From: Rhyzopertha dominica
Taxonomy: Eukaryota; Arthropoda; Insecta; Coleoptera; Bostrichidae
Reading direction: 5' to 3'
DNA: 64,000 bases
NCBI GenBank assembly: GCA_025024175.1
Contig: QCXZ01000064.1
Coordinates: forward strand, 62,455,325 to 62,519,324
Shown here: piece by piece, positions 1 to 9,990 of the stretch
Layout: the number at the start of each line of letters is the position of its first letter
Position numbering within the stretch: position 1 is the stretch's first letter
The notes under the pieces: generated by a model
Told to the model about the DNA's origin: nothing
The model's database searches: none
The model's input: only the letters and a program-made list of their open reading frames with translations
Translations under genes and position numbers: made by a program

Positions 1-336
1 TGAGAAGCTTTTCTCTATTAGAAGCACTCTGCATTTTATAATAAGACACTGGAATTGTGTGTCAAATTTCTCTTCATTATTCAAAATTAAATTTCATTTT
101 GAGAGAGATTAGTGTTCATTCTTCAGGACAGTTTACAGACTTTTTTTTGTTTTAATTTACGAGTAATTACTACATACACTGAATCTGCTTCTCGAGTTTT
201 GTATAATTAGCGCAAGATAAAGGTTTAGTTAAGGAAAATCCAATTTCTTACGTTTTATTTTGTTAATCAAAGGCTTATTAGCTATAATGATACCTGTAAA
301 TGAATCATTTAGTTGTTTAGATCCTGTGCGGACATC
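1..336. other. AT-rich sequence, no gene seen
   Basis: No reading frame or recognisable repeat is visible here. The stretch ends where the truncated 3' end of an MLE-1 transposon copy begins, near 337. Confidence 0.6.
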
Positions 337-1232
337 AAATCGGGTGATCGTGGCGGGCATTCAATTGTTCCACGCCTACCAATCCAGTGAAGAGGAAATC
401 TATGATTTAACCAATTTCGCACATTAATGGCGTAATGCGGTGGGGCTCCATCATGTTGGTAAAACAATTCGTATTCATCCAACATTGGATTTCCTTCAGG
501 GTCACGTTGGTTTTCTAATTGCTCTGTGATTAAAGGATCAATAACGTTATCAAGTAATTCTAAATACATTCCCCCATTTAGCGTCCCATCAATGAAAATT
601 GGACCTACAATTGCGTTGCCAAGTATTCCAGCCCAGACGTTCAGCTTCTGAGGAACTTGTGTATGACCTTCTCGAAAAATATAAGGATTTTCGTCACTCC
701 AGTACCTGAAGTTATGTTTATTTACAGAGCCGTTCAAAAAAATGTGTAATCATCACTGAAGCAGATATTTTTTATTAGATTTGGATTTACTATAATCTTT
801 TCTGTCATAATTTCGCAAAATTGTAGTCTTCTATCGAAGTCATCTTCGCCGAGTTCCTGGAGAGTTTTCATCTTATAGGGATGGAATTTGTGAAGTTTTG
901 TAACTTTCCTTACAGATGAATAAGAAAGTCCAGTGGCTGTAGAAATGTTACGCAAAGAGCTAGTTGGATCCATTGCAAAATGACCAAGTACTTCAAGTTG
1001 GGCGATTTCATCAACGACTCTATTCCCTGCCCTTTTTTTTGTTTACTACAGATCCAGTGTCTTGAAATTTCTGCACGAGATCGAGAATGTACCTAGCGTC
1101 AACATTTTTATCGGGGTGCCGTTCGTTAAACACCCTTGCTGACGCACGAGCACAGCTATGCTCAGCACCGCAAATAAAAATTATTTCTACCCTTTCGGCA
1201 GTTGAATAAACCATTATCACTTGGACTCTCAC
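337..1232 (-). pseudogene. MLE-1 transposase, broken (DUF4817-type HTH plus DDD domain)
   Basis: The transposase would cut and paste the element at TA sites in the nucleus. The N-terminus (MRVQVIMVYSTAERVEI...) carries a helix-turn-helix of the DUF4817 type. The first catalytic aspartate should lie in ICFSDE; here the text reads FSDDYTFF. The second lies in YQHDGAPPHY and the third in PPRSPDL. In other copies the last two aspartates are separated by 36 residues. The frame is broken twice: at the KKKGRE position in a poly-T/A stretch around 1030, and at a T7 run at 736-742. It ends with SPDLMSAQDL, where the full copies read SPDLTALDFF, so the C-terminus is lost. Identification is firm at superfamily level. 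Confidence 0.85.
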
Positions 1233-1846
1233 TTTAAAATTTCACGCGATTTATAAAAAGGAATGTGAACAAAAAGATGGTCGTGCCAAAGAAGTNGCCA
1301 AAAAGTTGAAACAAAAAATTGGAAACACAAAGTAGATAATTATTTAGCCAATTCAGTATAAACTGTCGAGTTGCAATATCAAGGAATGTCGAAAGAAAAT
1401 TTTAAGTATTTTTGGCATTTTGCTTAGGTGTAACAATTATTTTTTAATAAGTTTTTTTAGGCTTAAGTAAGGACAGTTTTTATTGTAACTGCAAGACAAT
1501 AAATTTTGTTAAAAAAGGTTCAAAATATTTCATTTTATAAGCCACTTGCTACAATGCACTTTTTGACCCACTACCCCGTCAATGGGTAAAAAATAGTAAA
1601 ACAATTACATGGCAAGACTCCTTGTGTAATAATAAGCTTTTAAATGATGTATCGTAAGATGGGTAGTTTCATTTAAAATTTTTGAAGGGGTATCTACCCC
1701 GCTAAGAGGGTAAGCGCTATCCATTAAAAATTTATCTCAAAAGTTGTCCCCCTGCAAACAAAAGTTTACCTGTTTTTGCAAAATTTTAAATTTTTCCTCT
1801 ATTTCAAGTTATTTAAGGTGTGAAGTTTTCAAGAAATCACCCTGTA
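337..1846 (-). mobile_element. MLE-1 copy 1, Tc1/mariner-type DNA transposon, 3'-truncated
   Basis: The copy runs on the minus strand. Its 5' terminal end lies at 1846 and reads inward from CAGGGTGATTTC, after a TA. About 610 bp of AT-rich non-coding sequence, shared with the three other copies, separates this end from the transposase start at 1232. The 3' half of the transposase gene and the other terminal inverted repeat are missing: the copy stops near 337, just after the SPDL motif. The same non-coding segment is found at 11797-12215 and at 61910-62514. This is a dead copy. Confidence 0.85.
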
Positions 1847-2035
1847 TACATAATATTCAGGTATATTCTAAAAAATCTTTGGCATCATCAATGAAAAGCT
1901 AGATGGAGTGGTAGTCAAAGAATCTTATGTTACTGTTACGTATATTATAGGGTTGTACCTCACTACGAGTGAGTACTTATATGTGTGTATAAGTCGTTGC
2001 ATTTAATTATAACCTGATATATGAATGTTTATTGG

Positions 2036-2455
2036 GTACAGAGATTTTCAGCACAGGTTTTCAGTAAATGTCTGGTGTGGTATGATCGATGGGTGTTAAA
2101 TTTGTTCTTTTATCATGGAGAATCACCTCACAGGGGAACACAACCTTATTTTTTTAATAGATGAGTTGCCCAGTTTCTCTGCCCCCGTAAACGTCAGAAG
2201 GCAAATGTACTATCTGAATGATGGAGCCCTTGAACATTTTGCTCGTGTGGCCAAGCAACACTTGGATAAAATGTTTCCAGAGTGTTGGATTGGTAGCGGA
2301 GGTCCAATTAGTTGCCCCCCCCCCCCCCAAGAAGTCCAGATCTAACACCAATGAATTTTTGTTTATGGGGTTGGTTTAAAACAGAAGTTTACAAAGGTAA
2401 AGTGTATAGTCGAGAGGCACTAATTCAACGAATAATTATTAATGCTGGCGCAGCT
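2036..2455 (+). pseudogene. MLE-3 transposase fragment, second DUF4817-type family
   Basis: This plus-strand fragment covers the catalytic half of a Tc1/mariner-type transposase different from MLE-1. It opens with FSVNVWCGMIDG, continues through MENHLTGEHN and NVRRQMYYLNDGALEHF, then WIGSGGP, and resumes in another frame with PRSPDLTPMNFCLWGW and TEVYKGKVYSREALIQRI. The usual QHDGAPPHF is changed to LNDGALEHF, but the aspartate survives. The frame shifts inside a run of about eleven C residues near 2316-2328, a slippage-prone site. The N-terminal HTH and both terminal repeats are absent. It is not expected to be functional. Confidence 0.75.
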
Positions 2456-3474
2456 CTTCAGGAAAAACAACAGCCCCAATCTCAAAATTCAATTCGCTCA
2501 AGCCTTACATCACGGGAAATTCGACCGCCTCGTAGAATCCCAAGAATTCTGAATAGGGAACGGGTTTCACGAGCAGGTGCTGAGTCACCCGCCGCCACCG
2601 ACCTGGCGAAAATAATTCGAGGACGAAACCGCGTAATCGCCGGCAGACGAATAGTGAAAGGCGGCGGGATCGATCGTCGGGAAACGGACGCACTGTCACA
2701 CGGCGTAGCGGGAGCGGCGATGCCAAATTTGGGTAGTTTAAATAACCATTTATTGGAACATTTCAAAAATGGACAGTTCTGGCTCAAGCCTTTAAAGTTG
2801 TAGTTATTTTTATGACATTATTTTATTTACCTCGCATTCTCGTACCATTGGTTCCTTTGAATGAGTTAGTAAACTGCAGATTTCTAGCTTAACTTCCTTT
2901 ATTTACATACTTTTATTTAAATACACTAAATCCTAATATAACAAGTTTAAATCAGTNTTATTCCTCGGGATATCCATGGTGTATAGTATCAAGCAACGAT
3001 CTATGTGACTGACTTATGCAGAGTGTTTTTACAACCTTATGGTCGGCCGTCCTAAACTATTGAGATTACTGGCACGCTTCAAAGTCCCTAAATGGGCCGT
3101 ATTCAAAAAAAATCTTGTTGGCTAAAATTTTAACTTTTCCACTATAAATTTTTGAAATTTGTTAGTTGTAATAATTTAGCAATCAATAAAACAGAAGCTT
3201 TTATAACAAATTTTTTTTAATGCAGACCTGATGCTAACTGGCGCGACCCGCGATCTATTTTTGTGTGATACTTTATTGGGTTTAAATTTTCCGATGTATA
3301 AAATAAAAGCCTTTGCATGTCATAACGAATTTATACAAATTTAATACAAAAACATACAAATTAGTAAGTGGAAAATTATTTACATTTGTTAGAAAAAATT
3401 TACAAAAGTGCAGAATAAAATTTATACACAGTATCGATGTTCATTACAGCTTGTTAATAAGCACATTACCAGAG
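2456..3474. other. No gene; CpG-rich patch at 2500-2735
   Basis: The first part (about 2500-2735) is clearly richer in G+C and CpG than its surroundings and is open in several frames on both strands, which is expected from composition alone. No protein family is recognised in those frames. The rest (2736-3474) is AT-rich single-copy-looking sequence with nothing recognisable. Confidence 0.5.
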
Positions 3475-4029
3475 TCACAAACTAAAAAAATCACTTTCAC
3501 TGCTAAAATCACGATTAACTTCTATTATGAATTCTTGTACATAATTCGCTCTGTACCAATTTTCAATGTCCAGTACATGCCGTACTGAATTTCTCCATGC
3601 ATCGACACTTGTTATTTCAGCTTCGTGTCTAATTTTTAGCAGCATTTCATTGCTAAATTTCCCACCGGTGTTCCCTCGTCGAATTCTTTGTTTCAACTGC
3701 CCCCATATCATTTCGATGGGGTTGAAAATGCAATGATATGGGGGTAATCGTAGAATGGTGTGTCCACATTCAGAAGCGAGTATGTCAATTTTAAATTTCT
3801 TCGAAAACTTTTTTGTGCCAAGCACAATAATTGTTTTTTTGTGTAGTCCTCTTCGAAATCTTCTTTTCTTAAAACAATCTTGAATGGTTGTCTTATTAGT
3901 TGTTGTTTTTGAAATGTTATCCAGTTGCTCCGAATGGTAACTAGCGTTGTCCATTACTATGACGCTGTTTGGTGGCAATTTGGGCAATAAAATGTTTTTG
4001 AACCAATTTTCAAACACTTCCGCATTCAT
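3475..4029 (-). pseudogene. DDE transposase C-terminal domain (IS630/Tc1-like), N-terminally truncated
   Basis: This is an uninterrupted 184-residue minus-strand frame that looks like the catalytic half of an IS630/Tc1-mariner-related transposase. Visible motifs are FENWFKNILLPKLPPNS, then VIVMDNASYHS with a catalytic aspartate (about residue 27), then HTILRLPPYHCIFNPIE with the catalytic glutamate, followed by MIWGQLKQRIRR. Family members usually carry a further N-terminal half with an HTH and the first aspartate. Sequence upstream of 4029 does not continue it, so the copy is 5'-truncated. A related fragment lies at 9382-9990. No stop interrupts the domain, so it may be younger than its neighbours. 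Confidence 0.75.
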
Positions 4030-4544
4030 ATCAGAATGATAATCGGTTTAAAATCAGCAATAATCTGTTTGACCAGTTGCCCAACGAAATGTATTTGTCA
4101 CAAACGCCTCTTAATAAGTGGCTAAATGTAAGCATATATGTAGGTATGACTGAATAAGTAAAAACTATTGCACTTGGTACGCTTATATGCTGTAAAACTT
4201 TAAAATATAAGTAAAGACATATGCTTTCAATATCGTTTATAGTAGGAGTAGAATAGCTCCGATTTCTTCTTATTTCCAAAGAAGCTACAGGTAGAAACTA
4301 CGTGTATGACCTTCCGGATTAAAAGAAAATTTTAACCTGTGAAGACACAGGGCAGAGGACGATTGCACACCACGATCAAAAATTGAAAGTATCGGCTGCC
4401 GCATTGAAATTGGAATGTTTACCATTCATGGTTATAAATATAAAATAAATAGATACTACTCATTAAATTAGGATAGAATACCATTTAGTCATACGTTAAA
4501 AGCCGCTGCGAAGCAGTGGAACGTGCCGAACCCATCTGTTATTT
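4030..4544. other. No gene seen
   Basis: AT-rich sequence between a transposase fragment and a Gypsy remnant. A short minus-strand frame at 4031-4279 has no recognisable motif and is probably random. Confidence 0.5.
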
Positions 4545-5280
4545 ACGACAGCTTCAGGTAATACTTGTAAACCATTGTGAGCGGTAATCGGCTGTTCGTA
4601 TAATGAGTCTCATAGATCGTTGCTTGATACTTTACTCGCTTAAACGAGTGAAATGTACCACCATCATTTTGATCTTGGCTTGCGACTTCATCGTTAATCC
4701 TTTTCACAACTTTGTAAGAGCCTTCCCAGAATGGTGACAACCCTTTCCTATTTTGTGGATTATAGGGCGAAACTAGGTTTCATTATTAAACAGCCACTGA
4801 TTGGGCATTCATTGCATCATAGCGAGCTTTTGCTCTATCACTGGCAATCTTGATTTCTATCTCACCAATCGGTGGGTTTCCAGAAGTGTCTTTCAAGATT
4901 GTCGACATAATGGGTTACTTCCTCTTCAGGCAGGTGTCTGTCGCGAGGGCGAGTAACTATTCCATCGTTCTATTAAACCGCTCGATCATTCCATCTGATT
5001 GTGGTTTAAGAGGAGTTGCTCTCGTGCCCAGCAAGCAGCGGAGTTTCCAAAATACCCTAGATTTGTTCCTCCAAATCTGCACGCCAGATTATCGACAATA
5101 ACTCGTGCCACCGTCGAAGCTTCATAGTTCATAATTGCGTAGGCTTCTGGCGACGTCGATAGCAATCCTCTCAGATGATGTCTCCACATTATACTGCTTC
5201 ATCCTTCTGCTTAGTGGTGTTGTTGGACCCTTGGTAGCTGGCAGGTAGTGATGATGAATTCTCGTCATCTTCTAATTTCA
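4545..5280 (-). pseudogene. Ty3/Gypsy integrase remnant
   Basis: Minus-strand fragments match the integrase of a Ty3/Gypsy LTR retrotransposon pol protein. The N-terminal side reads PATKGPTTPLSRRMKQYNVE, leading into the core with EAYAIMNYEASTVARVIVDN and LACRFGG. The C-terminal side reads LSPFWEGSYKVVKRINDEV, the usual integrase C-terminal SH3-like strand. Several frameshifts separate these blocks. Gag, protease, reverse transcriptase and LTRs were not found nearby, so this is a solitary decayed piece. Its downstream neighbour on the minus strand is non-coding; upstream it abuts a Penelope-like remnant. Confidence 0.75.
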
Positions 5281-5535
5281 GAAATTGATAGGACAGAAGG
5301 TTTTTGAAACTTATGCTGATAAAAAGACCAAAAATTCGATTTCAATCGTGAATTTTATATCGGAATGTTGGGAATTAAGATGATATAAGGAGGTTGTTAA
5401 GGTGTTGGAGCCGTCAGGCCATATAATGAAAGTGTCGTCGAAATAATGAACCTATATGTTAGATATCAGGTCTGATGATTTGTTCAGTCTTATGTTTGCC
5501 ACTACTGGTGACAGTGGGGACCCATACGTGTGCCA
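5281..5535 (-). pseudogene. PLE-3: Penelope-like reverse transcriptase fragment
   Basis: On the minus strand this short piece encodes part of a Penelope-like reverse transcriptase: SPLSPVVANI (the usual MGSPLSP(V/I)(V/L)A motif), a small gap, then VHYFDDTFIIWPDGS containing an intact YxDD catalytic motif, then LYHLNSQHSDIKFTIEIE. It differs from the main PLE family (PLE-1) found elsewhere in the window and from PLE-2 at 49840-51600. A frameshift separates SPLSPVVAN from the YFDD block. No GIY-YIG domain is attached. It sits directly next to the Gypsy integrase remnant. Confidence 0.65.
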
Positions 5536-6276
5536 GAATTTTCTTCAAAGTAAAGACATGATGAATTGAATCAAACAATGCCTACGCCTTGAGAAAGCCG
5601 GCTTTGATTATCCGTGAAACGCGCGTCATCTTAATCAACATTTATCTTACGTTCACATAATGTCCTGGCAAACGTTCCGTTTCAACTTCAGTTGGACAAC
5701 TCGAGCCACGCAGCTGGTCCTCTAACGATCTGCTATACTCGCATTACCATGCACCATACAGGTTCCTATTAGCATTTTAACGGTGGTTCCCTTGCGTTTT
5801 TACAATCGTCGGAGACCATCTTTTTCGGCCTTATTACAGGAAGTGCCCGCATGTTTGCTAGGGATAAAAAGAGTATATTTCGTGGTTTGTGGATACAGTA
5901 ATGGCCTCCTATGCACGGGGAGCACTGTGGGCGTTCTGTGCTTGCTAATGCCAGAGTAAATAGTTTAATTATGAGCATGTTCAACGGTATAATGTTTTGT
6001 GTTTTTGACTGGTCTGTACTTATACATTTACATTGCTTCTTTAATGTTATTATTTATTATTATTAAGAACATAATATTGAATTTGAAGGGGAACTGTCCA
6101 CAAGGGGCAAATTCCGAGAATAAAAGCAAGTCATCCACTAAAAGGATGAGTGTTCTACATTTATAACGATGAAAAACGTAAAATATAATATAAGAGGGTG
6201 TCCTGAAGGGACTTCCCTCATGTTGAAAGGCAAGTATATGATAGAAATGGGCAATATTGTTTAACAGAAAATGGGA
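5536..6276. other. No gene; possible PLE terminal-repeat remnant at 5590-5632
   Basis: The stretch contains a plus-strand sequence near 5590-5632 with GAAACGCGCGTC after a short hairpin, resembling the 3' half of a hammerhead ribozyme as found in PLE terminal repeats. The rest shows nothing recognisable. A minus-strand frame at 5769-5984 has no known motif. Confidence 0.4.
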
Positions 6277-6941
6277 CATTCCTCCATTTAGCGTCCCATC
6301 AATGAAAATTGGACCTACAATTGCGTTGCCAAGTATTCCAGCCCAGACGTTCAGCTTCTGAGGAACTTGTGTATGACCTTCTCGAAAAATATAAGGATCT
6401 TCGTCACTCCAGTACCTGACGTTATGTTTATTTACAGAGCCGTTCAAAAAAATGTGCATTCATCACTGAAGCAGATATTTTTTATTAGATTTGGATTTAC
6501 TATAATCTTTTCTGTCATAATTTCGCAAAATTGCAGTCTTCTATCGAAGTCATCTTCGCCGAGTTCCTGGAGAGTTTTCATCTTATAGGGATGGAATTTG
6601 TGCAGTTTTGTAACTTTCCTTACAGATGAATAAGAAAGTCCAGTGGCTGTAGAAATGTTACGCAAAGAGCTAGTTGGACCCATTGCAAAATGACCAAGTA
6701 CTTCAAGTTGGGCCATTTCATCAACGACTCTATTCCCTGCCCTTTTTTTGTTTACTACAGATCCAGTGTCTTGAAATTTCTGCACGAGATCGAGAATGTA
6801 CCTAGCGTCAACATTTTTATCGGGGTGCCGTTCGTTAAACACCCTTGCTGACGCACGAGCACAGCTATGCTCAGCACCGTAAATAAAAATTATTTCTACC
6901 CTTTCGGCAGTTGAATAAACCATTATCACTTGGACTCTCAC
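6277..6941 (-). pseudogene. MLE-1 transposase, N-terminal two thirds, frameshifted
   Basis: The frame starts with MRVQVIMVYSTAERVEI at 6941 and is open for 165 residues: DUF4817-type HTH, a second HTH region (SLRNISTATGLSYSSVRKV) and ICFSDECTFF with the first catalytic aspartate. It then meets TGA right after a T7 run. The overlapping -1 frame continues as FLNGSVNKHNVRYWSDEDPY and VWAGILGNAIVGPIFIDG, until the copy is truncated near GGM. This is the best-preserved N-terminal half of the family in the window. The same T7 break is present in copies 1 and 4. Confidence 0.85.
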
Positions 6942-7142
6942 TTTAAAATTTCACGCGATTTATAAAAAGGAATGTGAACAAAAAGATGGTCGTGCCAAAG
7001 AAGTAGCCAAAAAGTTGAAACAAAAAATTGGAAACACAAAGTAGATAATTATTTAGCCAATTCAGTATAAACTGTCGAGTTGCAATATCAAGTAATGTCG
7101 AAAGAAAATTTTAAGTATTTTTGGCATTTTGCTTAGGTGTAA
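6277..7142 (-). mobile_element. MLE-1 copy 2, truncated at both ends
   Basis: Nearly identical to copy 1 over the N-terminal two thirds of the transposase and about 200 bp of 5' non-coding sequence. It ends abruptly at 7142 (after GCTTAGGTGTAAC), where a mariner fragment in the opposite orientation begins, and at about 6277, inside the transposase gene. Both terminal inverted repeats are missing. Confidence 0.85.
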
Positions 7143-7148
7143 CGCCTG

Positions 7149-7304
7149 GGTGGTCAGCGTCTTCAAGACGATAACGAAGTCGAAACATTTGTGATACAGT
7201 GGTTAACAAGTCAGGCGGCAGAATTTTATGAGGAGGGTATTCAAAAACTGGTGCCACGTTATGACAAGTGCCTCAATATTCACGGAAATTATGTAGAAAA
7301 GTAG
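7149..7304 (+). pseudogene. Classical mariner transposase C-terminal fragment
   Basis: A 51-codon plus-strand fragment ends at a TAG stop. It contains VETFVIQWLTSQAAEFYEEG followed by IQKLVPRYDKCLNIHGNYVEK, the standard C-terminal tail of mariner (DD34D) transposases. The catalytic domain is missing. It begins within a few bases of the truncated end of MLE-1 copy 2 and points the other way, so the junction at about 7142-7149 records a rearrangement or an insertion followed by deletion. Confidence 0.8.
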
Positions 7305-7405
7305 ATTAAGGTACAGGCTTTCATGTAAGATAAAATTATTGCGATATCTTTGCACGTCTTTTTTTAATTCCAAAACGGTACTTACTTAAAAAACATGCCT
7401 CGTAC

Positions 7406-7670
7406 TTATTCCAGAATTTCGTCTTTAATTTCACTTGATTGATTCATTTTCCAGTTTGCAGGAAAGCTTCTTCACAAATTATTTATTTACTATCATGATG
7501 TTTTGTTTCTATGTCGACAAGTCTACACAAACTTGACACATTTTACTTTGAGAACAGGAAAAACAATGTATTTTTAAAATTACCGTAAATTTCGCGATAT
7601 ACATGAAAAAAAAATACGTGTTTCACGTTTAAGAAGAGTGGGTTTTCTTTACTCGTAAAACAATCTACTA
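7406..7670 (+). repeat. Unclassified dispersed repeat R1, copy 1
   Basis: About 240-260 bp that closely resembles 48516-48752 in the same orientation. Shared blocks include TTTAATTTCACTTGATTGAT, TTATTTATTTACTATNNTGA and TTTGTTTCTATGTCGACA. It has no coding capacity and I cannot assign it to a family; it could be the non-coding end of a transposon or a short non-autonomous element. Confidence 0.75.
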
Positions 7671-8444
7671 TTAAAGGGTTACTTAGCAAGTAAATGTTTG
7701 CTTATAAACTTTAGGTGATAAGTGTTCCTCATATACTTCTATTAAGAAGATGTGAACAACGGACTTTAAATTGATCAAGTAATCTTCCCAATCGACAACA
7801 ACGCTCGGAAGAGTATTTTTAACAATCCTCCCCGCCGCAATTGTAAACGGCGTGCGGAACAACATGGGCGCTAAACACGGAATTGACCTGCTATTAACAC
7901 CCTGGTTTATAATTAGAGGGTATAAAGCGGAGCAGCAGGTCGATTGGGGTTGAGTTCAGTGTGTTGGCACATCCCCTTTAAAGAACTTGGGCGCTGTCTG
8001 CCCTAATCGTTTGGGCCCTTCGTCCCGGTCGCTAGGAGACACGGATTGTGTACGAATCGAATAGTCCTAAAAAGTTACATCCCATTAAAGGGTGGACGTT
8101 TTTTCGACGCTTTTAGCTGGTGTTTGCGCCTTGTTTCAGGTTTCGGTAAAAGCAGGCACATGAATGAGTCCATTTTTTTGCTTCAAAGAAAAGTAAGCTA
8201 TTATTATAAATGTGGAAATATTTCATGTAGAAAATAAATAAGATCGAGTGATTTCCTGTGAAAAAATAAGGCAACTCTTTTATATATAAAAAAACTTATT
8301 TAAAGAGGGTTTCAAAACTGTGATTATTTTTTCTGAAATAGTTACGGAAATGAAAAAGTAATGAAAATACATTAGGTAAGAACGTAATTTCTGCAACTAA
8401 ATCATCAATATCGAAACTTACTTAGCAATGTAAGGGACATTGCT
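7671..8444. other. No gene; GC-rich patch with TATA-like motif at 7921
   Basis: The region at 7780-8060 is richer in G+C than its flanks. A TATAAAG at 7921-7927 lies 37 bp before a TTCAGTG sequence that resembles an arthropod initiator. No transcript or downstream reading frame can be supported, so this remains only a possible promoter. Confidence 0.35.
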
Positions 8445-9381
8445 TGCTATGTGCTAAATTACGCTATTATGGATTCGATGATGTGGCTGTGGGTTTTTTT
8501 AAAACTCATATCTTCGTAGACGATCCCAAGTTGTCGTTTTCGGTGATAACATATCTAAAAGTTGTTCCATTACTTCGGGTGTGCCGCAAGGCTCAGTACT
8601 GGGCCCATTACTTTTTTTGATATACACTGCAGACCTCCCAAACTTGGTTAAAAATTGTAGTATTCAGTGTTATGCAGATGACTCGCATTTTCTTTCAACC
8701 CTGAAAGCAGTGCGATATCCTGCGAGCTCGTGGACCGTGACCTAAGGGCTATAGCTGAGTATCTGAGTATTCTCGAAACAGTAATTTAAAGTTAAACCCA
8801 GAAAACTGTGGAGGAATGTTGTTCTGTCCAAATCGTTCGCGAGAAAGCATATTGACAGATTTTAAAATTAATACTAATAATCAACCATTGACTGCTGTTA
8901 ACAGCGTAAGAAACTTAGGTTTAATATTTGAAAGCAATCTTCGTTTTAAACAACATTGCCGGCATAGTAAGGAAGGCTTATCTAGCTTTGAAACTGATGT
9001 ATTGCAACAGATATTTATTAAATTTCAGAATGCGTAAGAAACTTTGTGAATCGTTAGTGTTGTCCGTCCTTAATTACGGTTTCATTGTGTTTTACTCATG
9101 TCTGGATAATATAACCAAGTTAAGATTACAGAAAATCGAGAATAGCTGTTGTAGATTCGTTTATCGCATACCCCGTGATGAAAGAGTGTCCCAAAGAATA
9201 GTGGCACTGGGTTGGCTTAGAGTAGATGATAATTATAGGTATAGTTTGTCAGTGGTTTTCCTTAATATGTTGGTAACCTCCTCACCTCCATACCTTCGAG
9301 GCAAGTTTCACTTTAGATCTGATGACATAAATGTTAATGTAAGGAATCTAAGTTCACTATCAGTTCCTAGATATCGTATCG
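8445..9381 (+). pseudogene. RT-A copy 1: non-LTR retrotransposon reverse transcriptase, broken
   Basis: Plus-strand blocks in several frames match a Jockey/CR1-type reverse transcriptase. In order: ITSGVPQGSVLGPLLF, LIYTADLPN, IQCYADDS (catalytic YADD), LVDRDLRAIA-like, MLFCPNRSRESILTDFKIN, VNSVRNLGLIFES, then MRKKLCESLVLSVLNYGF and RDERVSQRIVALGWLRVDD in the thumb and C-terminal region. Several frameshifts and stops are present. The copy ends inside SVPRYR at 9381, where a DDE transposon fragment in opposite orientation begins. The upstream part including the endonuclease is missing, as is usual for 5'-truncated copies. Confidence 0.85.
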
Positions 9382-9990
9382 TGTGATACGAAGCATTATC
9401 CAAAATTATGATTGATGGCTGTTCCATTTTTTAAAGATGTACTCAAACCAATTTTCAAAATAAGCTGCGTTCGTGTTCTTCTGATAGTTATCGGTTTCCT
9501 TAGTTTGTTGAAAGCAGTTTACACTATCATCTTGCCAAGATTTTTTTTTCAGCACCGTTGCTAAATATCCAAAGCTTCATGAAAACCAACGGTTTTGAAT
9601 ATTCACATCTCTTAAACTTTTGATACATTTTCGAAGAACCTCGTGACGTTTTGATACAGTATGAGGCATCTCACATAAATAAAAATAAGCACAGTCATTT
9701 TATAATTTTGCTTAAAGATGGGAAGTTAATATCTACATTTTTGTTGGTTTTTAAAGTTTTGGCAAGTAACTAGTGTCACATATTCTTTTCTTCTATAGGA
9801 GGAATAGATTTCTGAATGTATTTGCTTTTTAATTTCTGGGAGTAAATCTTTTGTTAAAGGAGCTTTTCGTTGTAATGCAGGCTTATTTACAGATCCTAAA
9901 AATATATTATTTAAATTATCCGATATACACCGCCTCGCAAAAACTTCCCAGTTTTTCTTGAAAACCTCTCTTGGTATCTCTTTGAAAAAT
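9382..9990 (-). pseudogene. DDE transposase remnant (IS630/Tc1-like), decayed
   Basis: The minus strand shows a catalytic block related to the one at 3475-4029: KNTNAAYFENWFEYIFKK, a frameshift, then IIILDNASYHT with the catalytic aspartate. Upstream, at about 9790-9990, a protein-like stretch (RKAPLTKDLLPEIKKQI) is probably the N-terminal DNA-binding part, but this is inference from position. Stops and frameshifts separate the blocks. The glutamate-containing C-terminus is absent because the fragment is cut at the RT-A junction. Confidence 0.55.

Noticed and set aside
2482..2803. Overlapping frames on both strands in the patch after MLE-3
   Set aside because: The plus-strand frame begins in the MLE-3 transposase and then runs into unrelated CpG-rich sequence; neither strand shows a known domain there.
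4545..5280. A complete endogenous retrovirus-like element
   Set aside because: Only integrase blocks are present. No LTRs, reverse transcriptase, gag or envelope-like sequence were seen nearby.
7969..7981. ACATCCCCTTTAA shared with 58584-58596
   Set aside because: A 13-base match within 64 kb on two strands is near chance level, and flanking similarity is poor.
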